DNA from: JARRKC01 sp037388505
Lineage (GTDB): Bacteria > Acidobacteriota > UBA6911 > RPQK01 > JAPXNP01
DNA: 64,000 bases
Direction: 5' to 3'
Assembly: GCA_037388505.1 (NCBI GenBank)
Contig: JARRKC010000004.1
Location: forward strand, 186,001-250,000
The notes under the pieces were generated by a model. That model saw nothing but the letters and a program-made list of their open reading frames with translations. It did no database searches and had not been told where the DNA came from. A program made the translations under genes and the position numbers. Positions within the stretch are counted from its first letter, which is position 1; each line of letters starts with the position of its first letter. Shown piece after piece: positions 46,862 through 54,417 of this stretch.

Positions 46862-47296
46862 ATGGAAGCACGCCGATTCTTCTTTCGCAATCTGGCCCGA
46901 AAGACCTACCAGCTGAGCAGGGAGGCGACGGGCCACCGCTACGTCCCGTTGCGGAGTCTCCGTAATCTGGACGACGCGAAACTGCGAAGCGTCGTTCCGG
47001 TTCTCGCCGACAACGAGAATGCGGAGTGGAAGATAGGTGCAGCCAAGATCCACCGCTGGGACGCATCGAGTGATTCCTGGGGTCTGTTTCGGGAGTTATC
47101 CCCGACCGAGTCAATGGTTATGCGAATGATCCTCTTCTCTCTTCCACTGTCGGAGATCGCATCGCGTCTTGCGAGCGTCTCCGATCTGAGCGATGCCGAA
47201 GCCTGGGGCGCCGTCAAGGGGCTCTTCCTCGAATTCGCAGAGGCAGGTTTCTGCCATCCTGCATATCCTCCCGGCGCCGAGCGAGGTGGAGCATGA
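46862..47296 (+). CDS. Small protein of the radical SAM operon, function unknown
   Basis: 144 residues. I recognise no family with confidence. It has a basic N-terminus (EARRFFFRNLARKTYQLSRE), a middle IHRWDASSDSWGLFRELSP and a helical C-terminus (SEIASRLASVSDLSDAEAW). The position and size resemble the small HxsD-like or PqqD-like partners of radical SAM systems, but this is inference. It starts 8 bases after maturase 1. Its TGA overlaps the next ATG (ATGA), so translation is coupled to maturase 2. Confidence 0.78.
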   Translation: MEARRFFFRNLARKTYQLSREATGHRYVPLRSLRNLDDAKLRSVVPVLADNENAEWKIGAAKIHRWDASSDSWGLFRELSPTESMVMRMILFSLPLSEIASRLASVSDLSDAEAWGAVKGLFLEFAEAGFCHPAYPPGAERGGA

Positions 47297-48660
47297 CCGC
47301 TGCCGACCTCGACTCCATCTTCCTCGTTCGGCTGAACCAGGGATTTCTTCTGCATGCGCCTCTGCATGGAGTGTCGGCCAGGATCAACGATTCTGCGGCC
47401 CGCAGTCTGCAGAGCCGCCTCAAGCACACCGGCTCGTCCCCGCAAGACGAACTCCGACCCTTGTTCGAACTGCTTGCGGCGCCTCCGAAGAAGGCGCCGG
47501 AGGATTCAAAGACCGTCTTCAGTCCCGTGTTCCTGGGAATCATCCCCACCCGGAACTGCAACTCCCGTTGTCTGTATTGTGACTTCGCCGAGACACCCGA
47601 TCTGACCCCAACCATGCCGCTCGCTACGGCCGTTCAGGCTGTGGACTGGTACGCGAATACGGTCCGGGATTCAGAATCGGGGAGACTCTGTGTCCATTTC
47701 TTCGGAGGGGAGCCGATGCTTGCTCCTCAAGTGGTTCAGGCCGTCGTATTCCGGTCACGTCTCCTCTCGGAGTCAATGAACATCCCCGCAGAATTCGAGA
47801 TCACGACCAACGGGCAGTACGGGGAAGCCTGGGCCTACTTTCTGGGTGCATATTTCGATCGGGTGGTCCTCTCGCTGGACGGCTTCCAGGAGATCCAGGA
47901 TCTCCAACGGCCCAGACGGAGTCATCACTCGAGTTTCGAATCCGCCGCCAGGACGGCCCGGGTCTTGAGCAACGCACAGGCCGATCTATGCCTGCGAGTC
48001 TGCGTGAGTTCGATGAACATTGGCCGACTTCCGGAGATCGTCGACTGGCTGTGCGAGTCCTACGCTCCCACGCGGATAGACATGGAGATCATGCAGGTCA
48101 ACGACTTGACGGAGGAGGCGGGTTTGTCGGCTCCGGATCCCTTCGAGTTTTCGCGCCAGCTGATCCACAGCCGCCGGGCGGCTCGCAAGGCCGGTATCGA
48201 GGTCACCTACAGCTCCGACCTCTGCGAGTCCCCAAGGTGGACGGCGTGCCCGGTCGGGAGAGATGCCGCGATCGTGTCCCCGGACGGCAGTATTCGGAGT
48301 TGCTACCTGCTTCCCGGAAAAATCGAAGAAGCGGGCTACGACTTCAATATCGGGCATCTTGAAGAATCACCGGTAGTCGATGCGAATGCCCTCTCCAGGC
48401 TGCGGCAAACGGCCCGGTCGAAACCGGGATGTGCGGAGTGTTTCTGTCGGTGGTCCTGCGCAGGAGGTTGCTATGTCGGGAATCGACACCCAGCCCAACC
48501 CATCACCTTCTGTATCCAGACGCGGATCATTACGGCCTCGTCGATCCTCGACCAGCTTGGCGAGTTCGAGCTGAGTCGGGACCTGGCCGAAAGCCGAGAA
48601 TTCCAGCGGCAGGTCGGAGATCGGACTTCGGATCGTCTGGCCGACATGGAGTTGAACTGA
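47293..48660 (+). CDS. Radical SAM/SPASM-type maturase 2
   Basis: 455 residues. Cluster motif CNSRCLYC (Cys89, 93, 96), then VHFFGGEPMLAP, FEITTNGQYGEAW and VVLSLDGFQEIQDLQRP. The C-terminus has GCAECFCRWSCAGGCYVGN, a SPASM-like set of cysteines. An N-terminal HAPLHGVSARINDSAARSLQ segment parallels that of maturase 1. The start ATG overlaps the preceding stop by four bases. The stop TGA overlaps the ATG of the PqqD-like gene as TGATG. It differs clearly from maturases 1 and 4, so it is not a recent duplicate. Confidence 0.9.
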   Translation: MTAADLDSIFLVRLNQGFLLHAPLHGVSARINDSAARSLQSRLKHTGSSPQDELRPLFELLAAPPKKAPEDSKTVFSPVFLGIIPTRNCNSRCLYCDFAETPDLTPTMPLATAVQAVDWYANTVRDSESGRLCVHFFGGEPMLAPQVVQAVVFRSRLLSESMNIPAEFEITTNGQYGEAWAYFLGAYFDRVVLSLDGFQEIQDLQRPRRSHHSSFESAARTARVLSNAQADLCLRVCVSSMNIGRLPEIVDWLCESYAPTRIDMEIMQVNDLTEEAGLSAPDPFEFSRQLIHSRRAARKAGIEVTYSSDLCESPRWTACPVGRDAAIVSPDGSIRSCYLLPGKIEEAGYDFNIGHLEESPVVDANALSRLRQTARSKPGCAECFCRWSCAGGCYVGNRHPAQPITFCIQTRIITASSILDQLGEFELSRDLAESREFQRQVGDRTSDRLADMELN

Positions 48661-48923
48661 TGGAACAGGTATCGCTACAAGCTGAGAACCGGGTGCCCTG
48701 GGCCGTGGAGTCCCGGGGAGTGGTCGTCTGCCATCCGAAGACCGGCGGTGTTGTCCAACTCGTAGGGGAAGAAGCCGTGCTTTGGGACTTGATCTTTCGA
48801 AGGGGAACCCGATCACACTCCGTCTCGGTCGCAGCGGCCATCCTGGGGATCCCACTCGAACATGCAAAGGAGAAGATTGCGGCGCGGCTCGCGGGTTGGC
48901 GTGAGTCGGGTCTAGTGCTGTGA
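48660..48923 (+). CDS. PqqD-like small protein (candidate RiPP recognition element)
   Basis: 87 residues. PqqD-like proteins bind leader peptides and present them to radical SAM maturases. The pattern fits: a beta-hairpin region AVESRGVVVCHPKTGGVVQL, then VGEEAVLWDLIFRRGT (the L-x-G-x-A/E-x-x-x-W/L-x-L type helix), and a winged-helix end AAAILGIPLEHAKEKIAARL with GLVL. The start ATG at 48660 shares its A with the TGA of maturase 2. It precedes maturase 3 by 9 bases. The family assignment is by eye and not certain. Confidence 0.75.
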   Translation: MEQVSLQAENRVPWAVESRGVVVCHPKTGGVVQLVGEEAVLWDLIFRRGTRSHSVSVAAAILGIPLEHAKEKIAARLAGWRESGLVL

Positions 48924-48932
48924 GAGCTTGAT

Positions 48933-49970
48933 ATGTCGAATCTGTCGATCACGACTCGCTGCAACCAGAACTGTCCGTATTGCTTTGCCGGAGACTCCCG
49001 TGGGGCAATCGGCTCAGCGACGATGATGTCCAGGGAGACCTTCCTGAGGGCAGTGGCGTATCTTCGTCGCTCGAAGATCCGTCAGGTGCGTCTTCTCGGC
49101 GGCGAACCGACCCTGCATCCCGACTTTGCGTGGATGACGGAAACGGCGATCGCAGAGGGCTTCGACCTGCTGGTCTTCTCCAACGGTCTCATGTCTGAGG
49201 CGATTGTCCGGCATCTGGAGGAGGTGCCGGACGACCGGCTGTGCATCCTCCTCAACACCCTGGATCCGGTTCGAGGCATCACGAGCAATATCAGGCGCCA
49301 GCGGGCCGTCATGCAAAGGCTGCGCAAGCGAGTCATGCTCGGCGTCAACGTCTACACGAGAGGGCAGCCTCTCGATCACCTGTTGGATGACATCGAAGCC
49401 TTCGAGCTGAAGCGGGAGATCCGCGTCGGGCTTGCCCAGCCCCTCCTCACGAGGCAGAACCGCTACCTTCATCCCAAGTTCTATCTGGACGTCGGGAAGG
49501 CCTTGGCGGACTTTCATCATCGAGCGGCCCAAAGGGGGATCCGCCTCGGAGCGGACTGCGGATTCGTGCCCTGCATGTTCCCTCCGCAGGCGTGGGATTC
49601 GCTGGAAGATCTTCTCGAGAGATCCGGCCGCTGCTGCCATCCGAACCTGGATCTCCTGCCCGACGGGCGTTTCATTTCCTGCTATCCCTTGCACGATCTG
49701 AAACAGATTCCCCTGGATGAGGCGACCACGGCCGAAGAGCTGATCCGGCAGTTCGAGCAGGCACGTTCGGGAGTGCGGGAACTCGGCGTGTTTCCGTTTT
49801 GCCGGGACTGCCCGCTCTTCGGCCAACGCTGCAACGGCGGATGCGCCGCCATGAAAATGAGACGTTGGACGACCCCACCCGTGGCTGAAGGGAGACCGGG
49901 ACGCGGGGCCGAGTCAACGGAACACCACGACGGAGAGGGTGCACCAGATGAGCGTCGGTTGTCGGCTTGA
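48933..49970 (+). CDS. Radical SAM maturase 3 (short N-terminus)
   Basis: 345 residues. The cluster site CNQNCPYC is right at the start (Cys10, 14, 17), so this enzyme lacks the N-terminal region of the other three. Next come VRLLGGEPTLHPDFAW and LLVFSNGLMSEAIV. Further cysteines lie in the second half (CGFVPCMFP, GRCCHPNLDLLPDGRFISCYP and FCRDCPLFGQRCNGGCAAM), consistent with auxiliary clusters of SPASM or twitch type. ATG at 48933 follows GAGAG. Its end overlaps the next gene by 23 bases. Confidence 0.9.
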   Translation: MSNLSITTRCNQNCPYCFAGDSRGAIGSATMMSRETFLRAVAYLRRSKIRQVRLLGGEPTLHPDFAWMTETAIAEGFDLLVFSNGLMSEAIVRHLEEVPDDRLCILLNTLDPVRGITSNIRRQRAVMQRLRKRVMLGVNVYTRGQPLDHLLDDIEAFELKREIRVGLAQPLLTRQNRYLHPKFYLDVGKALADFHHRAAQRGIRLGADCGFVPCMFPPQAWDSLEDLLERSGRCCHPNLDLLPDGRFISCYPLHDLKQIPLDEATTAEELIRQFEQARSGVRELGVFPFCRDCPLFGQRCNGGCAAMKMRRWTTPPVAEGRPGRGAESTEHHDGEGAPDERRLSA

Positions 49971-51330
49971 GGGTCCGGCCCAGCCGGGCGTGGCCTCGTT
50001 CGAAAACGGAAGCGGAAGCGCGATCCGCAGCCGGCGAATCCACCCGCGTCTTCCCGTCTTCCGAGTCGAGCGACAGGGAGGGTGCCATCTTTACACACCG
50101 GGAACCGCCGTTCGTCTCGACCCGGCCCTCGCCGACCGGGTTGAAGAGGACTTCTCATCCGGCAGCACCGAGTCGGTTCGAGATCAGCCTCGGATCCGAA
50201 GTCTGATCGGCAACGCTGCCCGGGTACAGCGAGAATGGACCGAACTGCAGGAGACCCCCTTCGCCGCGGAGAGTCTGACGATCATTCCAACGGGGCGCTG
50301 CTCTTTCCGCTGTTCGTATTGCTTCACTCGCGGACACCGGGAGATCCCTGCTCCGAGGTGGGGAGAGGACGAAATCCTTGCGATCGTCGAACCGATTCTG
50401 ATGTCTTGCCTCGACCGCCGGAAGACTTTCACGCTCGCGGTGCACGGGGGCGGTGAGCCGACAGAGGCCTGCCAGTGTCTGGAAACGATCCTCCCCGCGA
50501 TCCGGCGGCGCGCGCTGCAGCTGGGAGTTCCTACGACTCGCTATCTGGCCACCAATGGACGGATGCCGGAGACCCTGGCTGCGTGGGTGGCAAGAGAGTT
50601 CACTCTGGTGGGTCTGTCCTGCGACGGGCCACCCGACATCCAGGACCGACAGCGTCCCCTGGCCTCTGGCGGAGGCCGCACCAGTCAGGACGTGATCCGG
50701 TTCGCTCGACTCATGCATGACCGGGGGGCCCGCGTGCAGGCCCGAGCCACGATCACACCTCGGTCAATGACGCGCCAAGTCGAAATCGCGCGGTTTCTGG
50801 CCGATGAGTTGCGCATTGGCGAGATTCGCCTCGAACCTGTGTACGGCGCTGGATCCGCAGCTTTCCGGCCTGAGGATGCACCCACCTATGCCTGGCATTT
50901 CCTGGCAGCTCGAGACTGGGCCGCGCGCCGGGGTGTGTCGCTGAGTCAATCAGGCCTTCGCCCGCACGAACTGCACGGCCCGTTCTGTGAGGCGCTCCGC
51001 AACACGATTCGCCTGACTGCTGCGGGCGAAATCGCCAACTGCTTCTACGACGACGAAGGGCAGAACCGGCTCTTGGGTCGGCTGGATCCGAGGACGAAGA
51101 CCCTGGAACCGCAACGGATCCAAGGTCTTCGCTCGAGCGCGCTTCGTATTCCCGAAGAATGTCACAACTGCTTCTGTTCTCTGCACTGTTCGAAAGGATG
51201 TCCCGACGTTTGTCGGGTCGAGAGCGAATCTCCTAGGGGCACCTTTCGATGTCGTCTCAATCAGGAATTAGGATGGGACCTGATCCGGCGAAACGGTCCC
51301 GACGGGGAGTCTTGCGATGCGAAAGGATGA
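49948..51330 (+). CDS. Radical SAM/SPASM-type maturase 4
   Basis: 460 residues. Cluster site CSFRCSYC (Cys118, 122, 125), then AVHGGGEPTEACQ, YLATNGRMPETL and VGLSCDGPPDIQDRQRP. Near the C-terminus CHNCFCSLHCSKGCPDVC is a dense SPASM-like cysteine set. The N-terminus contains GCHLYTPGTAVRLDPALADRV, similar in shape to that of maturase 1. ATG at 49948 is chosen because GGAGAGG lies 8-9 bases upstream; an in-frame GTG at 49939 overlaps that site. It overlaps the end of maturase 3, and its own end overlaps the propeller gene by 14 bases. Confidence 0.9.
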   Translation: MSVGCRLEGPAQPGVASFENGSGSAIRSRRIHPRLPVFRVERQGGCHLYTPGTAVRLDPALADRVEEDFSSGSTESVRDQPRIRSLIGNAARVQREWTELQETPFAAESLTIIPTGRCSFRCSYCFTRGHREIPAPRWGEDEILAIVEPILMSCLDRRKTFTLAVHGGGEPTEACQCLETILPAIRRRALQLGVPTTRYLATNGRMPETLAAWVAREFTLVGLSCDGPPDIQDRQRPLASGGGRTSQDVIRFARLMHDRGARVQARATITPRSMTRQVEIARFLADELRIGEIRLEPVYGAGSAAFRPEDAPTYAWHFLAARDWAARRGVSLSQSGLRPHELHGPFCEALRNTIRLTAAGEIANCFYDDEGQNRLLGRLDPRTKTLEPQRIQGLRSSALRIPEECHNCFCSLHCSKGCPDVCRVESESPRGTFRCRLNQELGWDLIRRNGPDGESCDAKG

Positions 51331-52783
51331 TCGTCTCAAACCGGTACGGGAAGACCGTGAGGAGGAGCCTAAGATCTACTCCCTCCGGAAAGATGAAGAG
51401 GGGACTCCGATCTCGAGGAGAGGCTTCTTCAGTGCCCTCAGCGCTGCGTCGGCGCTGGTCGGCGCCGCCTCCGATGCCAGAGCGGAACGCCTGTGCGGAG
51501 ATCATCGAAGCCTCCGCGCTCACGATGGAGGAGTGCTCGGGCTGGCTTTGAGTCGCGATGCAAGGGTGCTGGCCTCGGCGAGCAGCGACAAAACGGTCAA
51601 ACTTTGGCAGCTTCCCGAGGGCATTCTTCTCAATACGTTGCAGGGTCATGAGCGAGACGTTTCATCGGTCTCGGTGTCACCGGATGGTCGGCTGCTCGCC
51701 TCGGGAAGCTGGGATGGAACGGTCCGACTGTGGAGTCTTCCCAAGGGCGAACCGCTGAAGACTCTGCGGGGACATGAGAGTGATGTTTCCAGCGTCGCGA
51801 TCAGCCCGTCCGGAAAGCTCCTCGCCTCGGGCAGCCTGGACGGTACGATCCGCCTTTGGAGACTCCCCGGAGGACAGCCCGTCCGGAAGATTGCCGCCGC
51901 CAACGATCCCGTCGAGGCGATCGCATTCAGTCCTCAGGGCAGTGTCCTCGCTTCGGGGACCTGGGATGCTACGATCCGCCTTTGGACGGTTCCCGGGGGC
52001 GAACCCCTGGGCGACCTGACGGGTCATGAAGGGCTGATCTACTCGCTGGCATTTGGACCGGAAGGGAGATCGCTCGCATCCGGTGGCGCCGACAAGACGA
52101 TCCGATTGTGGGACATCGCCGGCACCCAACCACCCCGAAACAGCATGGAACTGCCGGCGAAGATCCTGGCCGTTGCGGTCGATCCGAAGGGAGAGCTTGT
52201 CGCCGCAGGTGCCGATGACGGCAAGGTCCGGCTCTGGCGACGGGATGGCGACGAGAATCGTTTTGCAGTGTTGGAGGGTCATTCAAGCGGATCTCCCAGT
52301 GTCGTCTTCGGCGATGCGGGGCGAATGCTCGTTTCCGGGGGCGGAGACGGAACCATTCGTGTCTGGGATCTCACCGACGGCGGCCAGGTCTGTCTCCTGT
52401 TCGACCCGCTCTATTCTTCGCCAACCGAGGTCAGGCGTGTTCGGCGAACGGCCCAGAAGCAACTCACCGTGCCCTGCGGGAACCAGCTTCCCCCGAATGC
52501 GACCTGCCTGTGCGACTGCGTCGCCACGATGCGCAGTTATCCCGGGCCTCAGATGGTTTGCACATGTGACACCATTCTGGTGCCGGCCGGAAATCCGCTG
52601 GGAAGCAATGAGGTCTGCATCTGCGACACGATCAGCGTCGGGACCGGATCCGCGGGAATCGGCGCAAGGCTCGGCTCCGGGAAAGGCGGCTCGACGAGCG
52701 GATCGCCGAGTAATACGACGACGTACACGTACACCTACACGTATTACTACACCTATTACTATACGTACTGGTATCCCAATTGA
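51317..52783 (+). CDS. Tat-exported seven-blade WD40 protein with Cys-rich region and Tyr/Thr tail; candidate maturase substrate
   Basis: 488 residues. A twin-arginine signal ISRRGFFSALSAASALVGAA (RR at 34-35) follows a charged N-terminus. Residues about 65-375 make seven WD40 blades, counted individually (for example GHERDVSSVSVSPDGRLLAS), enough for one closed propeller. Then come about 65 residues with two related units (PCGNQLPPNATCLCD, PAGNPLGSNEVCICD) and a third CTCD. A linker of Gly, Ser and Thr follows, ending in the tail YTYTYTYYYTYYYTYWYPN. The gene overlaps maturase 4 and closes the operon. Known radical SAM systems often place a repetitive-tail substrate beside the enzymes, so I infer that the tail or Cys region is the modified part. 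Confidence 0.88.
   Translation: MRKDDRLKPVREDREEEPKIYSLRKDEEGTPISRRGFFSALSAASALVGAASDARAERLCGDHRSLRAHDGGVLGLALSRDARVLASASSDKTVKLWQLPEGILLNTLQGHERDVSSVSVSPDGRLLASGSWDGTVRLWSLPKGEPLKTLRGHESDVSSVAISPSGKLLASGSLDGTIRLWRLPGGQPVRKIAAANDPVEAIAFSPQGSVLASGTWDATIRLWTVPGGEPLGDLTGHEGLIYSLAFGPEGRSLASGGADKTIRLWDIAGTQPPRNSMELPAKILAVAVDPKGELVAAGADDGKVRLWRRDGDENRFAVLEGHSSGSPSVVFGDAGRMLVSGGGDGTIRVWDLTDGGQVCLLFDPLYSSPTEVRRVRRTAQKQLTVPCGNQLPPNATCLCDCVATMRSYPGPQMVCTCDTILVPAGNPLGSNEVCICDTISVGTGSAGIGARLGSGKGGSTSGSPSNTTTYTYTYTYYYTYYYTYWYPN
52715..52780 (+). other. Tyr/Thr-rich C-terminal tail, candidate core peptide
   Basis: The last 22 codons of the WD40 gene contain only Thr, Tyr, one Trp, Pro and Asn. Codons alternate between TAC and TAT and between ACG and ACC, so the pattern is in the protein and not a simple DNA microsatellite. 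It ends YWYPN just before the stop codon. Confidence 0.7.
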
Positions 52784-52829
52784 CCCCGGGAGGGTTTCGC
52801 GTGCCGCCCCGGTCAGTGATAATGAGCCC

Positions 52830-53660
52830 ATGAGGAACGCGACCAACCGACGGACATTTCTGGGTGCAACAGCGGCGCTTACTCTGGCTTCAGGCGTGCG
52901 CCTGCGGGCTGCGGGCCGAACCGCTCCGGGAGAGCTCAGGCTGGGCGTAGCCTCGTATTCGCTGCGCAAGTTTTCCCGCGGCAAAGCGATCGAAATGCTG
53001 AAGGAACTGGAGGTCAGACGCGTCAGCATCAAGTCGTTCCACCTGCCCTACGAGGGTTCTCCCGAGGAAACGAGGAGCGGAGCGCAGGAATTCCGGGATG
53101 CGGGAATCGAGGTCCTGAGCGGCGGCAACATCGATCTGACCGATCCCTCCAAGCTCCGGGACATGTTCGAATATGCGAAGAACGCCGGGCTCCCCATGAT
53201 GGTCTGCGCGCCCAGCCCCGAGACCCTCGACGCGGTCGAGAAACTGGCCCGCGAGTACAACATCAAGATCGCCATCCACAACCACGGCCCGGAGGACAAA
53301 CGCTTCCCGAGCCCCGAGAGCGTGCTCGAGGCGATCGATGGTCGTGACCGGCGGATGGGTTTGTGCATCGATCTCGGACACACGGCCCGCACGGGCGACA
53401 ACGTCGTCGAATCGATTCGCCGAACCGGCCCTCGCCTGTTCGATGTTCACATCAAGGACCTGCGAGACATGATGGATCGCGACAGTCAGGTTGCGGTCGG
53501 CGAAGGGGCCATGCCGGTACCGGCCATCTTTCGCGAACTTCTGGCGATGAATTACCAGGGTGGGGTCATGCTCGAATATGAGATTCATCCCGACGATCCG
53601 GTGCCGGGGATGATGAAATCACTGGCCTACATGCACGGCGTCCTCGACGGTCTGGCCTGA
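52830..53660 (+). CDS. Tat-exported sugar phosphate isomerase/epimerase-like TIM barrel
   Basis: 276 residues of the xylose isomerase-like TIM-barrel (AP endonuclease 2) superfamily. The Tat signal is TNRRTFLGATAALTLASG. Metal- or substrate-site candidates are KIAIHNHGPEDKRF, MGLCIDLGHTARTG, LFDVHIKDL and GGVMLEYEIHPDD. Substrates in this superfamily range from inosose to hydroxypyruvate and 3-keto sugars; no assignment is possible here. It starts 46 bases after the WD40 gene with no terminator seen between, so it may be read through from the operon. ATG at 52830 is the only start that fits the Tat signal. Confidence 0.88.
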   Translation: MRNATNRRTFLGATAALTLASGVRLRAAGRTAPGELRLGVASYSLRKFSRGKAIEMLKELEVRRVSIKSFHLPYEGSPEETRSGAQEFRDAGIEVLSGGNIDLTDPSKLRDMFEYAKNAGLPMMVCAPSPETLDAVEKLAREYNIKIAIHNHGPEDKRFPSPESVLEAIDGRDRRMGLCIDLGHTARTGDNVVESIRRTGPRLFDVHIKDLRDMMDRDSQVAVGEGAMPVPAIFRELLAMNYQGGVMLEYEIHPDDPVPGMMKSLAYMHGVLDGLA

Positions 53661-53733
53661 CCGCGACACACGGGTCGGACAAGTCGGGCAGGCTGGGGGC
53701 AAGCCGCAAGAAGGTTTTGAAGATCAACGGAAT

Positions 53734-54210
53734 TCAGACTGATCCAGGGCTGTGCCTTAGCGCCAGTAAGCGGTCAAGAAACACGTGCTGGGCTGAGTTG
53801 AGCTTCTTCCGGGCTTCATCAATACCGAAGAACCCTCCCCGGTCGACCTCGGGAAAGCTCCGCATGCGGCCGGAGTGAGGAGGCCACTCCAGCTCAAAGC
53901 TGTTACTGGTCATTTCTTGGCCGGGATCCCGCTCTGCCTCAAGAGCCCACGCATGAACGACCTTTCCACCTTTCTGCCGTGTAAAACCCAGTTTCTGGAA
54001 AGGACCTTTCGGGCGGAACCCGATTTCCTCCTCGAATTCGCGTATAGCCGCCTGGAGCAGGTCTTCCCCCTCATCCACTTCCCCTTTGGGGATTGACCAG
54101 ACACCTTCGTCACGTTTGGCGAAGAAGGGCCCACCTGGATGCACGAGGAAGACCTCCAGGTTCGGGCCTCGCGTCCTGTGCATCAGTAAGCCTGCGCTGA
54201 TTCGTGCCAT
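53734..54210 (-). CDS. NUDIX hydrolase
   Basis: 158 residues. The NUDIX box is complete at about 43-65: GEVDEGEDLLQAAIREFEEE followed by IGF, with the metal-binding glutamates present. The opening ISAGLLMHRTRGPNLEVFLVHPGGPFFAKRDEGVWSIPKG is typical of the small cytoplasmic MutT/diadenosine-type enzymes that cleave nucleoside diphosphate derivatives. Substrate not predictable. Convergent with the TIM-barrel gene across 73 bases, and divergent from the methyltransferase. Confidence 0.92.
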   Translation of the reverse strand: MARISAGLLMHRTRGPNLEVFLVHPGGPFFAKRDEGVWSIPKGEVDEGEDLLQAAIREFEEEIGFRPKGPFQKLGFTRQKGGKVVHAWALEAERDPGQEMTSNSFELEWPPHSGRMRSFPEVDRGGFFGIDEARKKLNSAQHVFLDRLLALRHSPGSV

Positions 54211-54417
54211 CGTTCCATGATACGGAGCCTTCCAGGGCCAGTGACACCCAAGGCGTCCGATTTCACGTTTCTTCTGATACCGACGTCTCTATCCGTGGAT
54301 GTAACGCGATGAATGACAAACACACTTTGAACCCGACCTGGTCGACCTGCCCAAACGTCTCAGCTCGACCTCGGCCCGGGAGCACCCTCCGCCGGATCAT
54401 CGTATGATGGTCTCACT

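Noticed and set aside
51317..52783. Reading the WD40 tail codons as a DNA microsatellite slippage product
   Set aside because: Codons vary (TAC/TAT, ACG/ACC) and Trp, Pro and Asn are included, so simple slippage does not explain it.
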